Source: a virus. Taken from it: a stretch of DNA of 26,604 nucleotides. The DNA lies in the IMG/VR virus record IMGVR_UViG_3300043568_000455, positions 1-26,604 of that record; one strand, given 5' to 3'. Positions 7,403 to 16,400 of the stretch are shown one piece after another (position 1 is the stretch's first letter; every line of letters begins with the position of its first letter). Position numbers and translations under genes: made by a program. The notes under the pieces were generated by a model. That model was not told the origin of the DNA, searched no databases, and was given only the letters and a program-made list of their open reading frames with translations.

Positions 7403-8073
7403 GAGCGGTTTTTACTTCTAATCAGTTTAAGAAAGAGATGAACAATATCATCGACTACTCTATTGGATTCTTGGATGGAGTTCAAAGAGGCAAGACAGAG
7501 TTCTTAAAAATGCTTGGTCTAGAAACAGTAGAACTTATGAAAGAGTTTATAGACTCAAATGCCAGGGTAAATCCAGAGATGCTTCATCACGTATATGAAT
7601 GGTATCAAACTGGAAGCCCAAGTGCAAGACTATATGATATATCATACACAACAAGCAACCTTGGACTCTCGTTTAGATCATCATTTAGCCAATCCATATC
7701 AGTTAAAAATGGATCCCGTATTCCTTTTTATAATAAGGCAAGAATAATGGAAGAGGGAATCCCTGTTACAATTAGACCCAAGGTTGCACAGGTATTAGCC
7801 TTCACCGATAACGGAGAAGAAGTTTTTACAAGAGGGCCAGTACAGGTTTTAAATCCTGGAGGAAATGAAGTAGAGGGTGGTTTTGAAAAAGTGTTTGATA
7901 TGTTCTTTAATAGATATTTTTCTCAAGCATTTCTAAGGGTGAGTGGTGTTGCAAAATATCTTGAAAACCCAGAAGTTTATAGAAAAAATATGAAAGCAGG
8001 AAAAAGTATGGGAAGATCTAAAGGAATATCTACAGGCTATCGTTGGATTGCTAATGCAGGGATGGGTGCATAA
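7399..8073 (+). CDS. HK97 gp10-like neck / tail-completion protein
   Basis: 224 residues. N-terminal helices (FKKEMNNIIDYSIGFLDGVQ, then 'ELMKEFIDSNARVNPEMLHHVYEWY') are followed by a beta core with 'SRIPFYNKARIMEEGIPVTIRPK' and 'VLAFTDNGEEVFTRGPVQVLNPGG', which is a common layout for the HK97 gp10-like family. A C-terminal helix and a basic tail (YRKNMKAGKSMGRSKG) close the protein. Such proteins form the ring that joins the head completion complex to the tail. The start is set by AGGTGA just upstream and the ATGA overlap with the previous stop. It ends in TAATG with the next gene. Confidence 0.78.
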   Translation: MRAVFTSNQFKKEMNNIIDYSIGFLDGVQRGKTEFLKMLGLETVELMKEFIDSNARVNPEMLHHVYEWYQTGSPSARLYDISYTTSNLGLSFRSSFSQSISVKNGSRIPFYNKARIMEEGIPVTIRPKVAQVLAFTDNGEEVFTRGPVQVLNPGGNEVEGGFEKVFDMFFNRYFSQAFLRVSGVAKYLENPEVYRKNMKAGKSMGRSKGISTGYRWIANAGMGA

Positions 8074-8588
8074 TGGCTGCAGTAATTCATCACCCACCTA
8101 CAATAATCAATAAGTATCTTGCAGCAAACCTAGACCTAGAGTCCTTTGGACCAGGAACAACATACTTTTTCCCAACACTGCCAACAGACATTGAAAACCT
8201 CACTACGACATTTCCACAAAGCAACGAGGTTTTTGCGGTATACGATAGAATGTTCAAGATGAGAAGAACACCATTTCCATATATTAAGTGTGAGCAATTA
8301 CTATATTATTTCTATGCAGTAGGAACAGACGCAAGTTCTAAGATGGTAATTACACAGCAGCAGATAAGCGACCTTTTAGATCATGGAGATGACTCAGCAA
8401 AAGACCTAAATGATTGGGCATCAGCAAATGAGTCCCTATGGTCTAATGAATCTAAACCTATGTTTTTCCATAATTTCAAAATTTATCAACTAGAAGAAAC
8501 CAGAGATATCGTAGACTTTGGTACAGCCCGTACTTATGCGGGTAACAAGATAATCATAGACTACGACTGGCACCCAGTAAACCCTTAA
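8073..8588 (+). CDS. Probable tail terminator protein
   Basis: 171 residues with 'LDLESFGPGTTYFFPTLPTDIENL', 'NEVFAVYDRMFKMRRTPFPYIKCEQLLYYFYA' and 'FKIYQLEETRDIVDFGTARTYAGNKIIIDYDWH'. Alternating strands and helices and a C-terminal beta hairpin fit the small proteins that cap the tail tube at its head-proximal end. Position, last neck gene and directly before the tail tube gene, is the classical one for the terminator. No diagnostic residue is known to me, so function is from layout and size. One-base TAATG overlap with the gene before. The next transcription unit begins in the 65-base gap that follows. Confidence 0.7.
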   Translation: MAAVIHHPPTIINKYLAANLDLESFGPGTTYFFPTLPTDIENLTTTFPQSNEVFAVYDRMFKMRRTPFPYIKCEQLLYYFYAVGTDASSKMVITQQQISDLLDHGDDSAKDLNDWASANESLWSNESKPMFFHNFKIYQLEETRDIVDFGTARTYAGNKIIIDYDWHPVNP

Positions 8589-8597
8589 TAAAAAGCC

Positions 8598-8605
8598 TGT
8601 ATAAT
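8598..8605 (+). promoter_or_regulatory. Extended -10-like promoter (TG-TATAAT) before the tail tube gene
   Basis: TGTATAAT followed by TGAGG, with the TG directly touching the hexamer rather than one base apart. The context AAAAGCCTG...TATAATTGA resembles the gap before the short chaperone (AATAAGCCTG...TATAATTGA at 10066-10091). The predicted transcription start is near 8612, giving a leader of about 42 bases. Confidence 0.45.
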
Positions 8606-8653
8606 TGAGGTGAGGAAACAAGCCCTTTTAATAAAATGAAAGAGGTGAAATAT

Positions 8654-9313
8654 ATGGCATACAGCCGTGGTTCAAGTAGTAACATCATCGTGGGTGCAGC
8701 AGCACTTTTTACACATGATGCAGGTCCAATCGGATACGAAGCACTAACTGGTAAGATCACTGATACCCAAGCAGGTACAGACCTTCCAGCGTTCACAGCA
8801 TCCGCAACATCTTACAAGGATACTTTGTCAGACGACGAAGCGTTCACAAACGTAGGATACACATCAAATGGTTTGGAACTTGCATTCCAGCCAGATTTCG
8901 GTGAAGTAGCAGTAGATCAACTTCTCGACGTTGCTCGTCTTTTCAAGCAAGGTATGACAGTTAATCTAAATACTGCATTTGCAGAAGCAACACTAGAAAA
9001 CCTTCTAGTAGCAATCGCAGGAGATGACACAGATAAGACATCTCCATCAGCAGGCGTTGACGTTTTGAAGATGTCTGCAGGAGATATTGGCGACGTTCCA
9101 CTAGAGCGTGGACTCGTAGCAGTAGGACCAGGATCTGGTTCTTCTCTAGAGCCAAAGGAAAGAATTTATGTTGCATACCGTGCACTCTCAATTGAGAATG
9201 TTACAGTATCAGCAAAGCGTGATGAGGCTTCAATGTTTGAAGTTTCATTCCGTCTTCTTCCAAACGACAATGCATCATACGGAAAGATCGTAGATCGTTC
9301 CCTAGAAGCATAA
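8654..9313 (+). CDS. Major tail (tube) protein
   Basis: 219 residues. The beta-rich sequence has 'SNIIVGAAALFTHDAG', a mid region 'FTNVGYTSNGLELAFQPDFGEVAVDQLLD' and a C-terminal 'ERIYVAYRALSIENVTVSAKRDEASMFEVSFRLLPND', as in siphovirus tube proteins that stack as hexameric rings. The start at 8654 is preferred over ATG 8636 because AGAGGTG (8641-8647) lies 6 bases before it. The gene has its own promoter and a strong terminator, and its arginine codons are almost all CGT (7 of 8 by my count), all signs of very high expression. It precedes the tail assembly chaperones and tape measure gene in the usual order. Confidence 0.87.
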   Translation: MAYSRGSSSNIIVGAAALFTHDAGPIGYEALTGKITDTQAGTDLPAFTASATSYKDTLSDDEAFTNVGYTSNGLELAFQPDFGEVAVDQLLDVARLFKQGMTVNLNTAFAEATLENLLVAIAGDDTDKTSPSAGVDVLKMSAGDIGDVPLERGLVAVGPGSGSSLEPKERIYVAYRALSIENVTVSAKRDEASMFEVSFRLLPNDNASYGKIVDRSLEA

Positions 9314-9332
9314 TACAACTTAATATATGAGA

Positions 9333-9361
9333 GGCTCAACCCTTCGGGGTTGGGCCTTTCT
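9333..9361 (+). terminator. Strong rho-independent terminator with C(UUCG)G loop
   Basis: GGCTCAACCC (9333-9342), loop TTCG, GGGTTGGGCC (9347-9356), 10 pairs with one wobble, then TTTCTGTTT. The C(UUCG)G tetraloop is the especially stable form. It lies 19 bases after the tail tube stop and should confine tube mRNA, keeping it from the chaperone and tape measure genes. Confidence 0.92.
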
Positions 9362-9364
9362 GTT

Positions 9365-9373
9365 TGGTATACT
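9365..9373 (+). promoter_or_regulatory. Extended -10 promoter (TGG-TATACT), leaderless type
   Basis: TGGTATACT directly downstream of the terminator stem. The hexamer ends at 9373 and the A of the ATG is at 9380, exactly the +1 distance, so the mRNA should begin with AUG. Twelve bases (TGGTATACTTAT) are identical to the promoter at 916. Confidence 0.55.
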
Positions 9374-9379
9374 TATATA

Positions 9380-10057
9380 ATGGCAACAAAAATATATCAA
9401 AGCAAAAAGGTATCATTAATAGATGATAGAGTTATTACTATATCACCGTTAAAGATAAAATATCTTAGAGAGTTTCTAGAAATTTTTGAAACTATCAAAG
9501 AAGCAAAAACAGATGATGAGTCAATTGCTGTTTTGGCTTTATGCGCTCTTGTTGCAATGCAGCAATACTGCCCATCTATAAAAACAATAGATGACCTAGA
9601 AGATAGTATTGACTTGCCAACAATATATGAAGTAATTGATATTGCAGCGGGAATTAAAATTAATGAAAAGTCAGAAGATACAGTTAAGAATCAGGCAGTA
9701 GAAAGCGGATCAACCTGGGATACACTAGACTTGGCAAAACTTGAGTCTGAAGTGTTTTTACTGGGCATATGGAAAGACTATGACGAACTAGAATCCTCAC
9801 TGTCAATGCAGGAACTTACAGCAACACTTACAATAAAAAGAGAGTTAGATTATTCTGATAAGAAATTTTCTGCTGCTATGCAAGGAGTAGATTTAGACAA
9901 AAACTCTGGCAAGGGCAATGAGTGGGAAGACATGAAAGCAAGAGTGTTTAGCAAGGGTGCTGCAAAAGATGGAAATGACATACTTGCTTTACAGGGAGCC
10001 AATGCCGAAAGGGCTGGTTTTGGTATAGGCATGGGCCTTGACTACGAAAGTTATTAA
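9380..10057 (+). CDS. Tail assembly chaperone, long form (G-T-like)
   Basis: 225 residues in two parts. Residues 1-95 (VSLIDDRVITISPLKIKYLREF... to 'DLPTIYEVIDIAAGIKI') are paralogous to the whole of the next short gene. Residues about 110-225 are an extension with 'WDTLDLAKLESEVFLLGIWKDYDELESSLSMQELTATL' and a 'DYSDKKFSAAMQGVD' segment, the layout of the T part of the G-T chaperones that load the tube protein on the tape measure. In most siphoviruses the long form arises from a -1 frameshift in the short gene; here it is one continuous frame. There is no ribosome site; ATG 9380 is chosen because the promoter places the transcript 5' end on it (leaderless). An ATG at 9350 lies inside the terminator and is rejected. 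Confidence 0.85.
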   Translation: MATKIYQSKKVSLIDDRVITISPLKIKYLREFLEIFETIKEAKTDDESIAVLALCALVAMQQYCPSIKTIDDLEDSIDLPTIYEVIDIAAGIKINEKSEDTVKNQAVESGSTWDTLDLAKLESEVFLLGIWKDYDELESSLSMQELTATLTIKRELDYSDKKFSAAMQGVDLDKNSGKGNEWEDMKARVFSKGAAKDGNDILALQGANAERAGFGIGMGLDYESY

Positions 10058-10079
10058 TAATAAAAATAAGCCTGCCCTA

Positions 10080-10088
10080 TGGTATAAT
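10080..10088 (+). promoter_or_regulatory. Extended -10 promoter (TGG-TATAAT) before the short chaperone and tape measure unit
   Basis: TGGTATAAT, with no -35 consensus. The predicted transcription start is near 10095, leaving a leader of about 20 bases that carries AAGGAGGA (10103-10110) 4 bases before the ATG at 10115. It would drive the short chaperone, tape measure and the tail-tip genes. Confidence 0.55.
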
Positions 10089-10114
10089 TGATTAAACCTT
10101 ATAAGGAGGAACAA

Positions 10115-10438
10115 ATGGCAACTGCCACTGAAGAAAAAACAGTAACACTAATTGACGGAACAAAAGTCAAAGTGCGTCCACTCAAGATCTCACTACTTCG
10201 TCCATTTATGAAGAAGTTTGAAGATATTGCTAAGGTCGCAGAGGACAACGAAAAGTCTATGGATCTTCTCATGGACTGTGTACAAATAGCAATGCAACAA
10301 TACAAGCCAGAATTGGCAGAAGACAAGGAAGCCCTAGAAGAAAATCTAGACCTTCCAACAGTATACAAGATTGTCGAAGAGGCATCAGGAATTAAACTTT
10401 CTGACGCATCACTTCTCGGCAGCCTTGCAAATAACTAA
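10115..10438 (+). CDS. Tail assembly chaperone, short form (G-like), paralogue of the gene before it
   Basis: 107 residues. It aligns end to end with residues 1-95 of the long chaperone: 'VTLIDGTKVKVRPLKI' against 'VSLIDDRVITISPLKI', 'IAMQQYKPEL' against 'VAMQQYCPSI', and 'NLDLPTVYKIVEEASGIKL' against 'SIDLPTIYEVIDIAAGIKI'. It stops right after the shared domain, as the G product does in lambda. AAGGAGGA with good spacing decides the start and predicts strong translation; the TTG at 10088 is inside the promoter and is rejected. I find no X-XXY-YYZ slippery heptamer in frame near its end, and the downstream frames carry no T-like extension. It directly precedes the tape measure gene. Confidence 0.85.
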   Translation: MATATEEKTVTLIDGTKVKVRPLKISLLRPFMKKFEDIAKVAEDNEKSMDLLMDCVQIAMQQYKPELAEDKEALEENLDLPTVYKIVEEASGIKLSDASLLGSLANN

Positions 10439-10456
10439 ATAAAGAGGTGTTAATGG

Positions 10457-13400
10457 ATGGCTGATGTTCAATCCAATATTCATGTAAATATTGATACGTC
10501 TGATGCTTTAGCAAGTCTAAAACTTCTGCAACGTCAAATATCAGCCTTCCATACACAAATGGCAAAGTCTGGTACCGCAGCAGCAGCGGTATCGGCAAAT
10601 CAAGCACAAAACTTGATGAACGCAATAAATGCTACTGGACAATTCCAAGCATCTATGCGACAGGTAACAACTAGTACAGAGCACTTTACCGAATCCTTAG
10701 AGCGTAATAAGTTAACATCTAGAGAATATTTTAGATATACTGGCGCAGCAACAAAAACTTTTGGTAGATTGTTTAAGTCTGAATTTGAAACATTAAACAA
10801 AGTTGCACGAGAGCGTGTAAAAGATATACAGACTCAGTACATTAAAATGGGCCGTGGAGCCAATGGGGCTCTACAGTCAATTGCTGTAAGGCCTTTAACT
10901 TTAGATATGAAGAACCTGGGCACACAAACTGCTATAGCAGCCCAGAGACAACAACTTTTAAATCAACTATTAAAGCAGGGATCAACAAACCTCCTAAACT
11001 TTGGTAAGAATACTCAGTGGGCTGGTCGTCAGTTGATGGTTGGTTTTACAGTTCCTCTAGCAATGCTTGGAACAACCGCTTCAAAAACCTTCATGAAACT
11101 TGAAGAGCAGGCAATTAGATTTAAGCGTGTGTATGGAGAACTCTTTACAACACAAGAAGAAACTGAGCAAATGGTTAAGCAGATTCAACTGCTTGCAAAA
11201 GAATATACTAAGTATGGCGTAGCCGTAGAAGATACGATGAAGATGGCTGCAGATGCAGCAGCAATGGGTAAGATGGGTGCAGACTTAACTGCACAGGTTG
11301 CACAAGCAACTCGTCTTGCAGTTCTTGGTGGTGTAGAGCAAACACAAGCACTTGAAACAACAATCTCAGTAACAAATGCATTCGGTGTAGCCACAGAAGA
11401 TCTAGCAAAGAAGATTGACTTTCTTAACGCAGTTGAAAACCAAACCGTTGTATCAATTGAAGATTTAACAATAGCAATGCCAAAGGCTGGACCAGTTGTT
11501 CAGCAGTTGGGCGGAGATGTTGAAGACCTAGCATTCTTCCTAACAGCAATGAAGGAAGGTGGAATTAACGCATCAGAAGGCGCTAACGCACTCAAGTCTG
11601 GTCTTGCATCTTTAATTAATCCATCTGAAAAAGCATCAAAGATGCTTATGGGTCTTGGCGTAAATATAAAAGGTATTGTAGAGGCAAACAAAGGAGATGT
11701 TAAGTCAACAGTAATAGACTTTGCAGCAGCACTAGATACTTTAGATCCACTTAACCGTGCTCGTGCAATTGAACAACTATTTGGTAAATTCCAGTTCTCA
11801 AGACTTTCAACTTTATTTCAAAACGTAATAGGTGAGGGAACACAGGCAGCGAGAGTTCTAAAACTTACAAATGCTACAACAGAAGAGTTAGCAATTTTAT
11901 CTGAACGAGAATTAAGCAGAATCCAAAACACAACAACTTACAAATTTAAAAAATCAATGGAGGACTTAAAGGTTGCAATCGCTCCTGTTGGAGAGCAATT
12001 CCTTAAGGCTTTAACTCCAATCGTTGAGTTTGTTGGAAAAATACTTGATAAGTTTAACAACCTAGGGGATGGTAGCAAAAAGTTTTTAACTATCCTTACT
12101 GTTGCAGTTGCAGGTATAGGACCAATTCTTCTTATGACATTTGGTTTGCTTGCAAACGCTGTTGCCAATATAATTAAACTATTTGCAGGAATGAAGTCTA
12201 TGTATAACAGAACTGGCAGCGCCAGCAAGGTTCTTGGAGATCAGACAAACTATTTAACTAAGGAACAGATAGAAGCATCTGCAGTTGCAGCATCACTAGA
12301 TCAGGTTCATCAAAAACTTAAACAAACATTTACATCTGAAGCGTCAGCAGTAAATATGTTAGCAAATGCATATAGAAGAGCAATTGCAGCACAAGCAGGA
12401 TTTACTGGGCCAGTTAGGGGCGGAGGAAAAGCACCTGGACTAAAAAGATATTCAACAGGAACTAGAAAAGTTCCAGGATCAGGAAATCAAGATACAGTTC
12501 CAGCAATGCTTACACCTGGTGAAGCGGTTATTCCAGCACAGGCTGCACAGGACCCAGCAAACAGACCAGTAATTGCAAGAATGATTGCAGGACAAACTGT
12601 TCAAGGATTTAACGAGGGAACTACTGGTGTAAAATATCAAAAGACACACGTAGGTGGAAAGAGTGATCAAAAAAATATATCAGACATTATTAAGCATAGT
12701 CCATTTATGTCTGATGATCAAAAGTCTAAACTAAGAGCACTCGAAGCAATTCTAGTATCACAAGGATTGCCTCCAACAACCGCAACCTTGCACAAACTAA
12801 TGTTTAACTTCCCAGAACACTTAAACATGTCAATGAAATCGGCAGCAGGAGTTTCTCCTCAAAGTTTTATAGATGCTTGGGAAAAGATGGGTCCAGGAAA
12901 ATGGTCAGCCTCAAACCTTAGTGCAACCATGGCCGATCCGCTTGATCGAGCAATATTGGAAATAATCAAGCAAGATCTTAAAGATGGAAAAATAAAGGGT
13001 ATAAGCGACGACTATATAAGTAAAGTTTTTACAGAAAGAATACCAGCAGAGCGCCCAGAGGTTGCTAAAACAGCAGGGTATAGAGAAGCGCAAAAACTAT
13101 ATCAGGCATCAACACAGTTCCTTTTAGGAAAAGGACTAGGAAATACTCCTGCAGAAAGCGAAAGAATTCTAAAAGAGGCAGTAGAAAAGGGCTTTATAAA
13201 AGACTTTAGCATTGAAACAAGAGAGGGAACTGGTAAAACTAATAAGGGCAAGGTAGTAACTGGCTCAGCCACAGTAACATTAAATGACGGAACTGTTGTA
13301 AACATGAACAGACTTGGCAGTGGACATAGAGTTAATATAAGCCAAGATGAAGAAAGCAAGGCAAAGAGCAATGCTGCAGTTGAAAGAGCAAGAGCAAAGT

Positions 13401-16400
13401 CAATAGCACAAAAGGCTGCAGATGTACCAAGCCAGGCAAAGATACAGGTTTTAAAAGATGTCTCAGATGCTGCAGCAAAAACTGCATCTGGAAAGTTGGA
13501 TCCTACAGATTTTGGAAAGCAGATTTCTCCATCTTCTGGATATAGTTTTAAAGAAGCATCCTTTATGGGTGGACTGTACAAGAAGCCAGATGGCAGTAGA
13601 GTTTTTGTAAAGCCAATGATGGATGAAAGAGCAGCCCTAGCAGAAATGAGAGCAACACAAATTGCTCGTGATGTTCATGGACTTAATGCACCAGACCAAA
13701 GAATAGCAACAATGCTAGACCCAACGGACCCAAGCAAGCAAAGAAAGTTAATTGTGCTAGAGTCTCCATACAACGCTGCTTTCGATCCTTCTAAAATTAG
13801 TAAAAGTTTTACGCCAGAGGAATACTTCAGGCAGTTAGTAGCAGCAAACCTTAGAGTAGACAAAGATCTTAAGCCAGGAAACCTTGGAGGCAATGTACTT
13901 ACAGATGTTGGTGCAGCAGGTGTATTTGATAGTGCATCTGGAAAGAGAGACTTTGTAAAGAATCTTCCTTCAATGGAAGAAATGGCAAAGGTAAACCTAA
14001 GCGGAGTTCCAGGAAAGCAAGCAGGCAATTCACCACGATGGTTTAGCAATGCAACTGCAGATATTGCACGAAGCATGACTTCTCAACAATATCATAATGC
14101 AATGATTGCTGAAATTGACAGAGTTCTTCCTAGACTAGAAAAGACTCTTGCAACCATGGATCTTACTCCTGAAGAAAAACCATACTATCAAGCAATGGTT
14201 GACAGACTTAGAGAAGGAAAAAAGGTTGATTGGAAAAAACTACACAAACTTCATACATCTATTTTAGTTAAGCCAGACGAAGTTGTTGAAGATCCAAAAA
14301 CTAAAAAAACAAAAAAGCCAAAGACAACCAGCAAGCCTGCTGGAGTTAAGTCATCTACTGGTAGTCCAAAAGATACGAGACTTGCACCAGCCTCTTTAGC
14401 ACCAAGTATTCGTCAAAAGCCTACAGTGTTACGTGGAAAGTCTGACGCACCACAAATTGATATTTCAGAACAAGAACTTGCTCGTACGGCACCAAGGGGA
14501 ATAAAAAGGCTTTCAGATCCAGCAGAAGCAATTGTAAGTGGAGCAAAGTCTACCGTTGCAGAAGCAAAAGCAGTTGGATCACAAATTGGAACAAACATAA
14601 CTCAGTCGGTAGCAGCAGCATCAAGAACAATGCTTTACGGTACTGGACCTATAGATGCAAATGCAAAATCAGTGCGTCGCAGATTACAAAAAGAAGCAAC
14701 TCCTAAATTTCAAAGAGAGAAAGCGCTAAAAGAGTCACAAGCAAAAGCAGCAGCATCAAGAACTGCTCTCTATGGAACTGGGCCAATAGATGCAGACGCT
14801 AAATCTTTACGTAGACAGATGGAAAAAAGAAGTAGGATAGCGGAAAAAATAGCATATCAAGAAAGAATCATTAGTCAAAAAGCCGCAGCAGCAGCAATGG
14901 CACAAGCCCCTATGCTTGGACCACGCAAGCCAACCATGTATGATAAAACAGTAGGAACCGCTGCTGCAAAAGTTAGAACTAGTAAGGTTGCTGAAAACTT
15001 TAGAGGACTTAAGGCTTCAGAAAGTAAGATAGGATACTTGCGTCAAAAGTCAGCAGATAGATCAGCAGCAGGTAAGGGACCAGGAATGGGAATGGCTGGA
15101 GCCATGGGTGTTGCTTCTGGCGTAGCAATGATTGGCTCAATGGCCCCAGGCAAGGTTGGAGAAATTTCACAGAAGATAATGATGCCACTCATGGGTATGG
15201 CAATGATTATGCCAATGCTTCAAAATAAGTTTTCAGCACTTGCAGTAGGTGTTGGTCTTGTTGTAGCAGCATATGCATATCAAAGAATGGTATTTGATAA
15301 AGCACAAGATGCAGCCCTAGAACTTACAGATGCCATGGGATCTGGAACAAGAGCAATAAAAGCACTTTCTGAGTTTTCAACAAAAGTTGGCGCTGGAGAG
15401 ATTATGGACAGAAGAAGAAAAGATTCATTCTCTCCTTTCCAAACTAAAACAGGAAAAACCACATTTGGTGAGGCTTACATGGCGGGAGAAGGCGGAAAAG
15501 CCATGGCAAAAAATGTTACACAAACTATTAAAATGGGCGGTGAAAACGGAAAGTCTATGGCATCAGGTCAGGTTGCTGATCAACTTATGACAGCAGTTGT
15601 ATCGGGAGTTCTAGACCCAGCCCAAGCAAGATCAATTGCAGCAAACCTTGGAGAGCAACTTGGAGATCAGTCTTTTGGAATTGAAATAAATTCAAAACTT
15701 ATTTCAATGCTTGGTCCAAACGGAGAAAATATTCTTAAAGATGGGGTAGAACTTGAAGTAAAACTTCTACAAGACACAAGAACTAGAATGAATCTTGCTT
15801 CTACAGCAGCAAGAGACGCTGGAGGATGGACTGGAAAAGATGTTGGAAAGACTGCTGGATATAGCATTGGAGCGGGACTTGCAGGAGCAGGAGCGGGAGC
15901 AATTGCAGGAGGACTACTAGCAGGAGGTGCTGCTGCAGGAGCAACAGGTCTAGCCACTGCAGCAGGAGCAACCGCTTTGGGAGCAGCAGCAACAGGTGCA
16001 GCAGTAGGTTCTGCCGTTCCAGTTGTAGGAACAATAATTGGCGCAGCACTAGGGATTGGTGTTGGAGCATTCTTAGCAAGAAAAGACAGAAACAAGAGAA
16101 TTGGTGAAGCATCTGGTGCATCTATTGCTATGCAGAAAATCGCTCTGCAGCAACAAAAAGAATTAAATGATTCTGTAGAATTAAGATATCAGAAAGAACT
16201 TGAAATAGCAAAAGCAAAAGGCGACCAGGTTGAAATGCAGAGATTGTCAGATCAGTATGATGAAGATAAGATTGCATTGCTCACTGAAAATGCAGCACTC
16301 GTTGCTGACATTCAAAAAAGTTATGCCGATGCCGAAGGGGCAACACAGAACGCATTAATGACAGGAGCAGATAAAGCAATCACAAAACAATATGCGGGAA

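Noticed and set aside
8636-8653. ATG at 8636 as start of the tail tube protein
   Set aside because: No ribosome site at usable distance; AGAGGTG lies between it and the ATG at 8654, which gives a normal tube protein N-terminus.
10130-10140. AAAAAAC near the start of the short chaperone as a frameshift site
   Set aside because: The heptamer is not in the reading phase needed (codons are GAA AAA ACA), it is near the start of the gene, and no downstream extension exists to shift into.
14303-14316. A7-C-A6 run in the tape measure gene as a slippage or frameshift site
   Set aside because: It is in a Lys-rich linker, out of phase for a canonical -1 heptamer, and both shifted frames close soon after; transcript slippage cannot be excluded but has no support.
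15667-16121. Open frames on the - strand opposite the Gly/Ala-rich part of the tape measure gene
   Set aside because: Low-complexity (Pro/Ala/Ser or Leu-rich) complements of GCA/GGA repeats; no start signals.
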